Shown: piece by piece, positions 17,252 through 27,546 of the stretch
Numbering within the stretch: the stretch's first letter is position 1
Layout: every line of letters starts with the position of its first letter
Origin: Gordonia gummivorans
Lineage (GTDB): Bacteria > Actinomycetota > Actinomycetes > Mycobacteriales > Mycobacteriaceae
Direction: 5' to 3'
Length of the DNA stretch: 64,000 nucleotides
Assembly (NCBI RefSeq): GCF_022513585.1
Contig: NZ_JAKWBF010000003.1
Coordinates: 186,001 to 250,000, forward strand
The notes under the pieces: model-generated
Seen by the model: the letters and a program-made list of their open reading frames with translations, nothing else
Database searches by the model: none
What the model was told of the DNA's origin: nothing
Translations under genes and position numbers: made by a program

Positions 17252-17257
17252 AGGCTA
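17252..17257 (-). promoter_or_regulatory. -10 hexamer of the Imm10-like gene (leaderless)
   Basis: Minus-strand TAGCCT ends six bases before the GTG at 17245. Confidence 0.5.
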
Positions 17258-17274
17258 GCGGACGCGTCCAGACG

Positions 17275-17922
17275 TCAGCGTCGCCAGAACAGGTGGTGCG
17301 TGACGCCACTCGGGCTGGGCACGACCTCCAGATAAAAGCGGTCGAGCAGCTCGTCGGGTGTCTCCCACAGCCGCGATCCGCCACCGAGTTCGACGTCGCA
17401 CACGGCCACATGCATGGTGTCGACGAGGTCGGCGTCGAGGAATGAGCGGATGATCGCCGCCCCGCCACCGAGTCGCACGTCCTTGCCGTCGGCCGCTGCG
17501 CGCGCCATCTCGAGTACGGCTGCGGGTTCGTCGTCGACGAAGTGGAAGGTGGTGTCGGACAGACTGAACGACGGCCGAGCATCGTGGGTCATCACGAAGA
17601 CCGGGGTGTGGAATGGTGGTTCGTCGCCCCACCAGCCGAGCCACTCGTCGTGATCCTCCCAGGGACCGCGCAGCGGACTGAATTTGTTGCGCCCCATGAT
17701 CTCGGCGCCGATGTTGTGGTGGAAGTCGCGGGTGAAGTAGTCGTCGAGACCGCGAGTGCCGCCGGGTTCGGTCCGATTGGGCCAGCTCGCGGTTGCCCCC
17801 GCCCAGGCGAAGATGCTCGCCGGATCGGCATGACCGAACGAACGCTCGACGCTCTGTCCCTCGCCCGCGCCGTATCCGTCGCGCGACACCCCGAAATTCT
17901 GGACTCGCAGCAACTGCGTCAT
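17275..17922 (-). CDS. Dihydrofolate reductase family protein (RibD C-terminal fold)
   Basis: 215-residue NADPH-dependent reductase-like protein. The N-terminus RVQNFGVSRDGYGAG and the C-terminal cofactor loop VRLGGGAAIIRSFLDADLVD are characteristic of the RibD-C/DHFR fold. It is not canonical FolA, because the folate-binding Asp/Glu motif is absent. Substrate unknown. The start overlaps the stop of the upstream small protein by 4 bp, so the chain RluA-small protein-reductase is probably one translationally coupled transcript. Confidence 0.85.
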   Translation of the reverse strand: MTQLLRVQNFGVSRDGYGAGEGQSVERSFGHADPASIFAWAGATASWPNRTEPGGTRGLDDYFTRDFHHNIGAEIMGRNKFSPLRGPWEDHDEWLGWWGDEPPFHTPVFVMTHDARPSFSLSDTTFHFVDDEPAAVLEMARAAADGKDVRLGGGAAIIRSFLDADLVDTMHVAVCDVELGGGSRLWETPDELLDRFYLEVVPSPSGVTHHLFWRR

Positions 17923-18281
17923 GTCGTCTCCTCGGTGACGGGAGTGGCCACCAGTGCCACCTCGAACAGTTCGGTGCGTGCAATCGCACTGTCACGCTCG
18001 GCGGCCAGTGCAGTCCGACGCGGATCGGCCATGAAGCGGTCCAGCGCCGCTCGGTCCCCGATCGAGATGATCTGAAGCTCGTCGGGCCCGTCCGGATCGT
18101 CACAGAGGGCGCGCTGTCGCACCGAACGGATAGCGCGCTGTCGCACGACGCCCCCATGGTCGGCGACCAGGGCAAGCACCTTGTCCTCGTAGGAGTGCAT
18201 CTCCGCCCGACGACCGGGGTGAGCCCACAGGAGACAACACAGATCAAGCGCCATGTATCCATCATGACCGTCTGTGCTCAT
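17919..18281 (-). CDS. Small alpha/beta-barrel-like protein (DUF1330/dimeric ferredoxin-like)
   Basis: 120-residue protein whose layout (LDLCCLLWAHPGRRAEMHSYEDKVLALVADHGG, then ELQIISIGDRAALDRFMADPRR) suggests a dimeric alpha-beta-barrel or DUF1330-type fold, as in small monooxygenase-like and YciI-like proteins. No catalytic residue can be named. The ATG at 18281 overlaps the upstream pseudouridine synthase stop (ATGA); an internal ATG at 18254 is a possible alternative. It is coupled by a second ATGA to the DHFR-like gene downstream. Confidence 0.6.
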   Translation of the reverse strand: MSTDGHDGYMALDLCCLLWAHPGRRAEMHSYEDKVLALVADHGGVVRQRAIRSVRQRALCDDPDGPDELQIISIGDRAALDRFMADPRRTALAAERDSAIARTELFEVALVATPVTEETT

Positions 18282-19207
18282 CCGGTCACCGACCGCCGAC
18301 TCTCGAAGCGACGACGCTCGCCGGTGATCGGGTCGGTGAACTCCAGCGCATGCGCGATCAGTCGCAGTGGTGCGGAGAAGTCTCCCTTGTCGGGCCGCGC
18401 CGCCAGTTCGGGGCGCACGTCAGGATAGAGCGGGTCGTCGACGATCGGCACGCCCAGCTGCGACATGTGCAGCCGCAGCTGGTGCGTGCGACCGGTGTGC
18501 GGGACCAACCGGTAGACGCCGCCATCCATAGTGGTGTCGATGAGGGTGACGTCGCTGATCGCGTTGACCGGGCCGTCGACGACGAGTGCGCGCAGGTCCC
18601 CGGCGGTTTTCTCGATGCGGTTGCGCACGGTGACGGTATCGGTCAGCGATGCGTCGACCGGGGCAAGCGCCCGATACTCCTTGGCGGCGGTCCGCGACGC
18701 GAACAACTCTTGGTAGGCCGAGCGCACCTGCGGCCGCAGGGTGAAGAGCAGCACTCCGGCGGTCAGCCGATCGAGCCGATGCGCCGGTGCGACGTCGTCG
18801 GAGCCGAGTTGGCGCCGCAGACGCACCAACGCTGTCTGCGTCACATGTCGGCCGCGCGGCATCGTCGCCAGAAAATGCGGCTTGTCGACGACGACGATGT
18901 TGTCGTCGCGATACAGGATCGGCAGGTCAAACGGGATCGGCACCTCGTCGGCGACGTCTCGGTAGAGGTAGATCGACGTGTTCAGGCGGGCCGGGTCGTC
19001 CAGCGAGATCGGTTGGCCGGCTGCATCGACGATCTCTCCGGCGTCGGCGCGATCGCTCAGGTCATCGTCGGTGAGGCCGTCGAGCGAGGGTGTGGTCAGC
19101 AGGCACTCGCGCACGGTCCGATCCGGGCCGGAGCGCAAGACCACACGCGTCGCATCGACCCCGTCACGAATCGGCAGCGGCGATGGTCGCCGGCGGCCCC
19201 GACGCAC
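18278..19207 (-). CDS. RluA-family pseudouridine synthase
   Basis: 309-residue enzyme that isomerises uridine to pseudouridine in RNA. The catalytic Asp146 lies in HRLDRLTAG, preceded by ILYRDDNIVVVDKPHFLAT and followed by the family motif GRTHQLRLHMSQLGVPIVDDPLY. It resembles actinobacterial RluA/RluC-like proteins without an S4 domain. Target site (23S rRNA or tRNA) unknown. It starts with GTG six bases after the stop of the SRPBCC gene and is followed by two coupled genes. Confidence 0.92.
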   Translation of the reverse strand: MRRGRRRPSPLPIRDGVDATRVVLRSGPDRTVRECLLTTPSLDGLTDDDLSDRADAGEIVDAAGQPISLDDPARLNTSIYLYRDVADEVPIPFDLPILYRDDNIVVVDKPHFLATMPRGRHVTQTALVRLRRQLGSDDVAPAHRLDRLTAGVLLFTLRPQVRSAYQELFASRTAAKEYRALAPVDASLTDTVTVRNRIEKTAGDLRALVVDGPVNAISDVTLIDTTMDGGVYRLVPHTGRTHQLRLHMSQLGVPIVDDPLYPDVRPELAARPDKGDFSAPLRLIAHALEFTDPITGERRRFESRRSVTG

Positions 19208-19213
19208 CGACGG

Positions 19214-19690
19214 TCAGCTCTCCAGGCGCGTCTTGAGGTTCGCGAGCAGCGCAGCCTGGATGCGTGCAAGTCCCTTCGGCGCGAAGGTCTTCTCGAAGAA
19301 GCCGCCGATGCCGCTGGCGTTGCTGTTCCAGGTGGTCGTGGTGGTCACCTTGGAGCCGTTGCCCGCGGCGACGACCTGGTACGTCGTGACCATCGTCGAG
19401 TTCTCGTCGCGTTCGGTGACGGTAGCTGCAGCATTCGCCCCGCTCGCTCCGCTCCCGGCGGCGGGAACCACCGACACGGTGGCCTTCACGTCACGCTGAC
19501 GCTTGGAGGTGGCCTGCAGAATCCAGTGCACCACGGTGCCGTCGCCGTTGCCGCCGCTGATCACGGCGTAGTCGCGGTACTGCTCGGGCAGGATCGCCGG
19601 ACGCACCTCGTTGTAGTCGGCCAGCGCGCCGATCACGGCGTCGGGAGCGGCGGCGATGTCGACCGACTGAGTTGCGGAAATCTGACCCAC
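19214..19690 (-). CDS. SRPBCC-family (polyketide cyclase-like) protein
   Basis: 158-residue START/Bet v1-type ligand-binding protein. Signature strands include QSVDIAAAPDAVIGALADYNEVRPAILPE at the N-terminus and a long terminal helix (KGLARIQAALLANLKTRLE). Start GTG 19690 was selected because a strong AAGGAGAG ribosome-binding site lies about seven bases upstream; an in-frame ATG at 19726 is unsupported. The same position relative to the divergent FAD oxidoreductase is held by Rv3718c in M. tuberculosis (recalled synteny). Ligand unknown; a lipid is plausible from the context. Confidence 0.85.
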   Translation of the reverse strand: MGQISATQSVDIAAAPDAVIGALADYNEVRPAILPEQYRDYAVISGGNGDGTVVHWILQATSKRQRDVKATVSVVPAAGSGASGANAAATVTERDENSTMVTTYQVVAAGNGSKVTTTTTWNSNASGIGGFFEKTFAPKGLARIQAALLANLKTRLES

Positions 19691-19737
19691 GATTGGGCTC
19701 TCCTTAGAACTGATTGGCGGGTGCACTGATCACGTCC

Positions 19738-19743
19738 TAGGCT
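19738..19743 (+). promoter_or_regulatory. -35/-10 promoter of the lipid-modification pair (leaderless)
   Basis: TAGGCT ends six bases before the GTG at 19750. A TTGGCG hexamer at 19714-19719 sits 18 bases upstream of it, a sensible -35 spacing. Confidence 0.55.
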
Positions 19744-19749
19744 AGCCAA

Positions 19750-21153
19750 GTGAACTCTGACCGGTTGGAGATGGGGGCAGAGGCTTTCGACCAGGGGGTG
19801 TCGACCCTCCTGGCGAGTTATCGCGCCATTCCGCCCGAGGCCACCGTGCGGCTGGCCAAGAAGACGTCGAACCTGTTTCGCAAGCGTGCGGCCAATCCAT
19901 ATCCCGGTCTGGACGTCTCGGGTCTGGACCGGGTGATCTCGGTGGACCCCGACGCGAAGACCGCGGACGTCGCGGGCATGTGCACCTACGAGAACCTGGT
20001 CGCGGTCACTCTCCCGTACGGCCTGGCGCCGACGGTGGTGCCGCAGTTGAAGACCATCACGCTCGGCGGCGCGGTCACCGGACTCGGCATCGAGTCGACG
20101 TCGTTCCGCGACGGATTGCCGCACGAGGCCGTGCTCGAGATCGACATCCTGACCGGCAGCGGCGAGATCATCACCGCCACACCCACGAACGAGCATTCCG
20201 ATCTGTTCTTCGGGTTCCCCAACTCCTACGGCACACTCGGCTACTCGGTGCGACTCAAGATCGAGCTCGTGCCGGTGTCTCCGTATGTCGAACTGCGCCA
20301 TGTCCGTTTCGACCGGCTCGCCGACCTGCAGTCGACGATGAGCACGATCGTCGACACCGGCACCTACGACGGGCAGCAGGTCGATTACCTTGACGGCGTG
20401 GTGTTCTCGGCCACCGAGTCTTACCTGACGCTGGGTCGGTCGACGACCGAGCCGGGACCGGTCTCCGACTACACCGGCATGGACATCTATTACCGGTCCA
20501 TCCAGAGCAAGAAGACCGACCGGCTGACCATCAACGATTACCTATGGCGCTGGGACACCGACTGGTTCTGGTGTTCCCGCGCGTTCGGCGCTCAGAACCC
20601 GCGTATCCGACGCCTGTGGCCCAAACGCTATCTGCGCAGCAGCTTCTACTGGAAGCTGATCGGCCTCGATCAGCGGTACGACATCGGCGACCGGCTCAAC
20701 GCACGCAAGGGTGAACCGCCCGGCGAACGCGTCGTCCAGGACATCGAGGTCCCGATCGAGAACACCACGGCCTACCTCGAATGGTTTCTCGCCAACATCC
20801 CGATCGAGCCGATCTGGCTGTGCCCGCTGCGGTTACGTGAGCCGGCACTCTCCGGCTCCGACCCCGCACGCCCGTGGCCGCTGTATCCGTTGCAACCGCA
20901 CAAGACCTACGTCAACGTCGGCTTCTGGTCGGCGGTCCCGGTGACGCCGGGAGACCCCGGCCACGCCAACAAGATGATCGAACACAAGGTGGCCGAGCTC
21001 GACGGTCACAAGTCGCTGTACTCGGAATCCTTCTACAGCCCCGAGGATTTCGACGAGCTCTACGGCGGCGAACACTATCGGCTGCTCAAGAAGCGGTACG
21101 ACCCGCGGGGACGTCTGCTGGATCTCTATGCGAAAGCGGTGAAGCGCCAATGA
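19750..21153 (+). CDS. FAD-binding oxidoreductase, probable partner of the fatty-acid methyltransferase
   Basis: 467-residue FAD_binding_4 oxidoreductase related to plant DWF1/Dim. The FAD domain includes DVAGMCTYENLVAVTLPYG and TLGGAVTGLGIESTSFRDGLP. Pairs of this enzyme with a CFA-type methyltransferase make 10-methyl branched fatty acids (TmsA/TmsB, BfaA/BfaB): the methyltransferase forms a 10-methylene lipid and the oxidoreductase reduces it. By gene order this pair matches Rv3719-Rv3720 rather than the ufaA1 locus, so the exact product is not settled. GTG start with a leaderless -10. The stop overlaps the next start (ATGA). Confidence 0.82.
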   Translation: MNSDRLEMGAEAFDQGVSTLLASYRAIPPEATVRLAKKTSNLFRKRAANPYPGLDVSGLDRVISVDPDAKTADVAGMCTYENLVAVTLPYGLAPTVVPQLKTITLGGAVTGLGIESTSFRDGLPHEAVLEIDILTGSGEIITATPTNEHSDLFFGFPNSYGTLGYSVRLKIELVPVSPYVELRHVRFDRLADLQSTMSTIVDTGTYDGQQVDYLDGVVFSATESYLTLGRSTTEPGPVSDYTGMDIYYRSIQSKKTDRLTINDYLWRWDTDWFWCSRAFGAQNPRIRRLWPKRYLRSSFYWKLIGLDQRYDIGDRLNARKGEPPGERVVQDIEVPIENTTAYLEWFLANIPIEPIWLCPLRLREPALSGSDPARPWPLYPLQPHKTYVNVGFWSAVPVTPGDPGHANKMIEHKVAELDGHKSLYSESFYSPEDFDELYGGEHYRLLKKRYDPRGRLLDLYAKAVKRQ

Positions 21154-22469
21154 CCACATTCCGTGAAACGTCGTCGGGACTCGATACCGGTTCGACCAAG
21201 ATGAGTCTTGCCGAGATCTTCGAGTCGCTCCTCGGCGGGAACCTCCAGATCCGGATCACCGCCTACGACGGCAGTTCCGCCGGCCCGATCGACGCGCCGT
21301 ACGGCCTGAATCTCAAAACTCCGCGTGGCACAACCTATCTGGTCACCGCGCCCGGTGATCTCGGGCTGGCACGCGCCTACATCGCCGGCGACCTCGAACT
21401 CATCGGGGCACACCCGGGCGACCCGTACGAGGCGTTGCGCGCGCTGGCCGGCGACCTCGAGTTCACCCGTCCGTCCGCCCTGGCGCTCGCGCAGATCGCC
21501 CGCTCCATCGGACTCGAACACTTCAAGCCGATCGCACCGCCGCCCCAGGAGGCCGTGCCCCGCTGGCGCCGATTCGCCGAGGGCTTCCGGCACAGCAAGT
21601 CCCGCGACGCCGAAGTGATCCACTATCACTACGACGTCTCGAACACCTTCTACGAGTGGGTACTCGGGCCGTCGATGACCTACACCTGCGCGGTCTATCC
21701 CGATCGCGACGCGTCGCTGGAGTCCGCACAGGACAACAAGTACCGGCTCGTCTACGACAAGCTGCGGCTCAAGCCCGGCGACCGGCTGCTCGACATCGGT
21801 TGCGGCTGGGGCGGAATGGTCCGCTACGCCGCCCGACGCGGCGTCAAGGTCATCGGCGCGACGTTGTCCGCCGAACAGGCCGAATGGGCGCAGAAGGCCA
21901 TCGCCGACGAGGGACTCGGCGAACTCGCCGAGGTCCGACACAGCGACTACCGCGACGTCCCCGAGGGCGATTTCGACGCGGTGTCGTCGATCGGTCTCAC
22001 CGAGCACATCGGCGTGAGCAACTACCCCGCCTACTTCGGGTTCATGCGCGACAAGCTCCGCGACGGCGGAATGCTGTTGAACCACTGCATCACCCGCCCG
22101 GACAACTCCGGACGCAACCGGGCCGGATCGTTCATCGACCGCTATGTGTTCCCCGACGGGGAGCTGACGGGCTCCGGCAAGATCATCTCCAAGCTTCAGG
22201 ACATCGGCGGCATGGAAGTGGTGCACGAGGAGAACTTCCGCGAGCACTACGCGATGACGCTGCGCGACTGGAACGTCAACCTCGTCGAGCATTGGGACGA
22301 GGCCGTCGAAGAGGTCGGCGAAGGCACCGCGCGCCTGTGGGGCCTGTACATGGCGGGGTGTCGAATCGGGTTCGACCGCAACATCATCCAGCTACATCAT
22401 GTCTTGGCCACCAAACTCGACAAGTTCGGCAACAGCGACCTCCCGCTGCGCCCGTGGTGGGACGCCTGA
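21150..22469 (+). CDS. Cyclopropane/10-methylene fatty-acid-type SAM methyltransferase
   Basis: 439-residue SAM-dependent methyltransferase of the mycolic-acid cyclopropane synthase/CFA family. The SAM-binding loop is LLDIGCGWGGMVRYAARRG; EVIHYHYDVSNTFYEWVLGPSMTYTCAVY is the conserved entry to the catalytic domain, and a 150-residue N-terminal extension (GLNLKTPRGTTYLVTAPGDLGLARAYIAGDLEL) marks the long CFA type. It acts on the acyl chains of membrane phospholipids. Coupled by ATGA to the FAD oxidoreductase, which supports a two-step 10-methyl branching or related modification. Confidence 0.88.
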   Translation: MTTFRETSSGLDTGSTKMSLAEIFESLLGGNLQIRITAYDGSSAGPIDAPYGLNLKTPRGTTYLVTAPGDLGLARAYIAGDLELIGAHPGDPYEALRALAGDLEFTRPSALALAQIARSIGLEHFKPIAPPPQEAVPRWRRFAEGFRHSKSRDAEVIHYHYDVSNTFYEWVLGPSMTYTCAVYPDRDASLESAQDNKYRLVYDKLRLKPGDRLLDIGCGWGGMVRYAARRGVKVIGATLSAEQAEWAQKAIADEGLGELAEVRHSDYRDVPEGDFDAVSSIGLTEHIGVSNYPAYFGFMRDKLRDGGMLLNHCITRPDNSGRNRAGSFIDRYVFPDGELTGSGKIISKLQDIGGMEVVHEENFREHYAMTLRDWNVNLVEHWDEAVEEVGEGTARLWGLYMAGCRIGFDRNIIQLHHVLATKLDKFGNSDLPLRPWWDA

Positions 22470-22537
22470 CACCGTGATTCTGTAGAGACGAGCGCCCACT
22501 CCTCCACCGGCCGACGTACGAGCCTGCCCACGCCGGC

Positions 22538-22635
22538 TGAGGTGCGAGCCTGCGAGCCTCGAAGCCCCTGGTGAGATGACATCGTTGGCTTACCAGGCCT
22601 TCGAGGCTCCTCGCTAGCGCTCGTCGCGCCTCAGG
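22538..22635. repeat. Dispersed palindromic repeat, family P, copy 2
   Basis: Imperfect inverted repeat. Left arm CTGAGGTGCGAG begins at 22538; the right arm ends in CGCGCCTCAG at 22635, with inner arms GAGCCTCGAAG and CTTCGAGGCTC and a loop near GACATCGTTGG. It sits between the convergent methyltransferase and dnaX genes. It could act as a bidirectional terminator, but no U-tract is present. Confidence 0.8.
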
Positions 22636-22669
22636 CAGCGGAATCCGGGACCAGGGAGCGGGGGTTCTC

Positions 22670-24952
22670 TCACTCGAGCGGGCGTGCGCCCAACTCTGAT
22701 TGGAGCAGCTCGAGGGCGGCCTTCCCCGGGTCGTGCCGGCCTTCGGGTGTGGCCGCCTGAGCGTCGGCGACCATTTCCTCGCGTTCGTCCTGGGGGATGT
22801 CCTCATCGGCGCGCGGCGGCTCGGGCTCCTCGGGTTCGGCCACCGGCTCCGGTGCCGATTCCACCGATGACGTTGCAGCAGAAGGAGTTTGCGTGGCCGC
22901 TTGGCTGCGCCGTGCGTAGGTTTGCCGCGACTTGGCAGCCGACTGCGCAGGTTTCGCCGACGTACGCGCCTGGCCGGATGGCGCAGCGCCGCCACCGGGC
23001 GGCTGATGGATGGTCTGGACGTCGAACTCCGTCCCGAGGACATCCTTGAAGGCTTCCCTGATGATCGCGATGGCGTGCGGCGCCGACAACCGGCCGACGA
23101 GGATCTCCACCGGGTGCGACAAGATCACGGTCTGATCCTGCAGATCGTGGACGGTTGCCGACGACAGCATCGGCTCGACGGTCTTGCCCTGCGAACTGTG
23201 GCCACGCACGGCCGTGCGCACCTCCTGGAAGCGCTTGCGGAGCGTGTCCAGATCAAGCCCCGGAGCCGGCGGCTCTGCAGGCTCCGGTTCTGCCTTCGAC
23301 GTGAGGCGCGGCCGGGGATCGTCGGGTGGTGCGTCGTAGTCGTCGGAGGGTTCATCAGGAAGTGGAATATCGTCGGCTGCAGCAACTTCCGGCTCGGGCG
23401 TCAGTTCAGGTGTCGGTTGCTTCGGAACCGGCGTCGGCTCTGGCGTCTTCTCTGGCTCGGGCTCGGGTGCCGCCTCGGTGCGTGCCGCCGGTGTGCGCGC
23501 CGGAGGCTGCGGTGCCGTCGGCGTCCCGCCACCCCGAACCGCTTCTGCAGCAGTCGTATCCGCGACGACTGGAGCCGGCTCAGGCGTGACCACATCAGCC
23601 GGTTCAGCCACCACCACATCGGCCGGCGCAGCAGACTCTGCCGGCGCGAGCACGCGGTCGTCGGCCTCGGCTTCTTCGGCGGCGGTGCGTTCGGCAGCGG
23701 CCTGCTCCTTGGCCTCCTCGATCGCCTTGCGCTGGGACGCACGCACGAATTTCGGTTCCGGTTCCGGTTCGGCCGGGGTCGCCGGGATCGGAATCGACGT
23801 CCGTGCACCCGATTCCAGCCGCTCGAGACGCTGGAGCAACGCTGCGTCGTCCGCGGAGACCGCCGGCAGCAGCATGCGCGCACACATCACCTCGAGCAGC
23901 AGTCGCGGCGAGGTGGTGCCGCGCATCTCACCGAGCGCGGCGTGCGCGATCTCGGCGAACCGCGTCAGCGACGCAGACCCGAGCGACGCGATCTGGGCGT
24001 TCATCCGCGCGAGCTGGTCGCCGGGCGCCTCCACGAGCCCGCGATCGGCAGCGTCCGGAACAGCTTGCAGCAGAATGAGATCCCGCAGCCGCTCGAGGAG
24101 GTCGATGGCGAATCGGCGGGGATCGTGTCCGGCGTCGACGACCTTCTCGACCGTCCCGAACAGCTTCGCTCCGTCGGCTGCGGCAAGAGCGTCGATCGTG
24201 TCGTCGATCAGCGCGATGTCGGTGACACCCAGCAACGACAGCGCCCGATCGTAGGTGACTCCCTTCTCGTCGGCACCGGCGATGAGCTGATCGAGGACCG
24301 AGAGCGAATCTCGTGGCGACCCACCACCGGCACGGATCACCAGTGGAAAGACATCAGCCGCGACGGTCACATGCTCGCGTTCGCAGATGTTCTCCAGCAG
24401 CCCGCGCATCACCGGCGGCGCGAGCAACCGGAACGGGTAATGGTGCGTACGCGAACGGATGGTGGGCAGCACCTTCTCCGGCTCGGTCGTCGCGAACACG
24501 AAGATCAAGTGCTCCGGCGGTTCTTCGACGATCTTGAGCAGCGCGTTGAAGCCGGCCGTGGTGACCATGTGCGCCTCGTCGACGATGAACACCCGATAGC
24601 GCGACTCGGCCGGTGCATAGAATGCGCGGTCGCGAAGCTCGCGAGTGTCGTCGACGCCGCCGTGGCTGGCCGCGTCCAACTCGATGACGTCGAGATTGCC
24701 CGGCCCACCCGGCGCGAGCGCCTCGCACGACGAGCACACACCACACGGCGTCGACGTCGGTCCCTGCTCGCAATTGAGTGACCGCGCGAGGATGCGCGCC
24801 GACGACGTCTTGCCACAACCACGTGGCCCCGAGAAGAGGTATGCGTGATTGATTCGACCGGCGTCGAGTGCCCGGCTCAGCGGATCGGTGACATGCTCCT
24901 GACCGACGACGTCGGCGAACGTAGCCGGGCGATAGGTGCGATACAGGGCCAC
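22670..24952 (-). CDS. dnaX: DNA polymerase III subunit gamma/tau
   Basis: 760-residue clamp-loader subunit. The AAA+ module has Walker A GPRGCGKTS (residues 42-50), a four-Cys zinc module around residues 64-79 (CEQG to CSSC), Walker B VFIVDEAH, the sensor 1 region and a Pro/Glu/Ala-rich linker of about 220 residues (roughly 370-590) before the C-terminal tau domain. No programmed frameshift signal for a short gamma form was evident. The GTG at 24952 has a TAGTCT hexamer six bases upstream. Position next to the aspartate aminotransferase and SRP RNA matches the Rv3721c-Rv3722c locus. Confidence 0.97.
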   Translation of the reverse strand: MALYRTYRPATFADVVGQEHVTDPLSRALDAGRINHAYLFSGPRGCGKTSSARILARSLNCEQGPTSTPCGVCSSCEALAPGGPGNLDVIELDAASHGGVDDTRELRDRAFYAPAESRYRVFIVDEAHMVTTAGFNALLKIVEEPPEHLIFVFATTEPEKVLPTIRSRTHHYPFRLLAPPVMRGLLENICEREHVTVAADVFPLVIRAGGGSPRDSLSVLDQLIAGADEKGVTYDRALSLLGVTDIALIDDTIDALAAADGAKLFGTVEKVVDAGHDPRRFAIDLLERLRDLILLQAVPDAADRGLVEAPGDQLARMNAQIASLGSASLTRFAEIAHAALGEMRGTTSPRLLLEVMCARMLLPAVSADDAALLQRLERLESGARTSIPIPATPAEPEPEPKFVRASQRKAIEEAKEQAAAERTAAEEAEADDRVLAPAESAAPADVVVAEPADVVTPEPAPVVADTTAAEAVRGGGTPTAPQPPARTPAARTEAAPEPEPEKTPEPTPVPKQPTPELTPEPEVAAADDIPLPDEPSDDYDAPPDDPRPRLTSKAEPEPAEPPAPGLDLDTLRKRFQEVRTAVRGHSSQGKTVEPMLSSATVHDLQDQTVILSHPVEILVGRLSAPHAIAIIREAFKDVLGTEFDVQTIHQPPGGGAAPSGQARTSAKPAQSAAKSRQTYARRSQAATQTPSAATSSVESAPEPVAEPEEPEPPRADEDIPQDEREEMVADAQAATPEGRHDPGKAALELLQSELGARPLE

Positions 24953-24958
24953 GCGTCG

Positions 24959-24964
24959 AGACTA
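24959..24964 (-). promoter_or_regulatory. -10 hexamer of dnaX (leaderless)
   Basis: Minus-strand TAGTCT ends six bases before the GTG at 24952. No Shine-Dalgarno sequence is present. Confidence 0.5.
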
Positions 24965-25030
24965 CCGGCGAACCCCGACAGTCCCCTGCCCGGTCCCACA
25001 GTCCGGTCCGCAACTCACCGACCGGTGTGA

Positions 25031-26461
<1,431 letters not shown>

Positions 26462-26530
26462 GGAGACAAGTGTACCCACCCGATTTCGGCCGACGTCACT
26501 GACCCGAGATCACGGTGCGCAGATGCAGAA

Positions 26531-26562
26531 ACCCCCGGTCACGCTCGCGCGTGCCCGGGGGT
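26531..26562 (-). terminator. Rho-independent-type terminator after tRNA-Ser
   Basis: Near-perfect hairpin: ACCCCCGG and CCGGGGGT form the outer stem, CACGC and GCGTG the inner one, with a GCGA-type loop. On the minus strand it follows the tRNA end by about 16 bases and is trailed by a short T-run (TTTCTG). Confidence 0.7.
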
Positions 26563-26578
26563 CTGATGTTGCATCATC

Positions 26579-26666
26579 TGGCGGAGGATAGGGGATTTGA
26601 ACCCCTGAGGGCGTTAACCCAACCCGCGTTCCAGGCGAGCGCCATAGGCCACTAGGCGAATCCTCC
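26579..26666 (-). tRNA. tRNA-Ser, anticodon GGA
   Basis: The acceptor stem GGAGGAT pairs with ATCCTCC, with G discriminator and encoded CCA at the 3' end (26579-26581). The anticodon arm reads CTCGC-CTGGAAC-GCGGG, giving anticodon GGA (codons UCC/UCU). A long variable arm (GGGTTAACGCCC) and a T arm with GGTTCAAATCC confirm a class II serine tRNA. Confidence 0.97.
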
Positions 26667-26725
26667 AACTCCGCGATGATAGCGGTCCGGGCACCGCGGC
26701 CCAAAACCGACTGTCCCGCGTAGGT

Positions 26726-27370
26726 CTAGCGGAGGTAGCCCGGCAGGTACGAGACCGGCGCGACGGCGGTGGCGCGATCCGACGCCCCGGACGACACGAT
26801 GCCGACGATGCGGCCGCTCGCGTCGCGCACTCCCGACCCGCTGTCCCCGGCCTTCGATAGCAGGCTGGTCCGGATGCTGATCGTCGAGTGCTGCAGCAGG
26901 AACGGCGGCGCGTAGACGAATCCGCGGGCCGTCCGCTTGGTCGGCTTGGGGTCGGTCACCACACCGCGACCGAAACCTGTGGTCACGCCGTTCTTGCTGA
27001 CCGGCTGGCCGCGGAAGAACTGGCCGGACCAGTTGATGCGGTCGATCTGGACGCGCGCCCGCGGCACCAGGGTGATCACGGCGATGTCGAGGCCCTTGGC
27101 GATGCGATTGGCGGTGATGGTTCCGATCCGGTTTCCGCGGGCGTCGTAGACCCCGCGGCCGACCTCGCCGCAGTGGCCCGCGGTGAGTGCCTTGCGGGGC
27201 GAGAGGACTGCGCCGAGCGTGCATTCGCTGGCCGTCACGATCGTCTCCTCGACGTCGATCTCCATGCCTGACCGCACGGTCAGGGCGGGTGCCGCTTCGG
27301 CTGTGACCGCGGGTGCGGCCACCAATGCTCCGACAGACAGCAGCGCTCCGGCCAGAAACTTCATACGCAT
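26726..27370 (-). CDS. Secreted trypsin-like (S1 family) serine protease
   Basis: 214-residue exported protease. A Sec signal peptide (MRMKFLAGALLSVGALVAAPAVTA) ends near residue 27. The chymotrypsin-fold triad is visible: His in LTAGHCG, Asp in GLDIAVITL and Ser in KAGDSGSG. Two cysteines (ECTLG and GHCG) bracket the His loop as a disulfide. ATG 27370 was chosen because a GAGGGG ribosome-binding site lies about eight bases upstream; other in-frame starts are at 27391 and 27364. Similar small chymotrypsin-like proteases occur widely in Gordonia and Rhodococcus. Physiological substrate unknown. Confidence 0.9.
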   Translation of the reverse strand: MRMKFLAGALLSVGALVAAPAVTAEAAPALTVRSGMEIDVEETIVTASECTLGAVLSPRKALTAGHCGEVGRGVYDARGNRIGTITANRIAKGLDIAVITLVPRARVQIDRINWSGQFFRGQPVSKNGVTTGFGRGVVTDPKPTKRTARGFVYAPPFLLQHSTISIRTSLLSKAGDSGSGVRDASGRIVGIVSSGASDRATAVAPVSYLPGYLR

Positions 27371-27534
27371 GTGTGATCCCCTCATCGTCATTGGTCCGTT
27401 CTCATCGGATCGTCATCGAGCGCGGGGCTCTCGAGGAGATCACCTTGCCGACGACGGTACCAGCGTCACACTGACACCAGTAGCCCCAACTATTCGCGGT
27501 ATTAAACCACGGCTTTGCTGAACGAGGCGCGGGC

Positions 27535-27540
27535 TAGGGT
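27535..27540 (+). promoter_or_regulatory. -10 hexamer of the NmrA-like gene (leaderless)
   Basis: TAGGGT ends six bases before the ATG at 27547. Confidence 0.5.
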
Positions 27541-27546
27541 GGAGTC

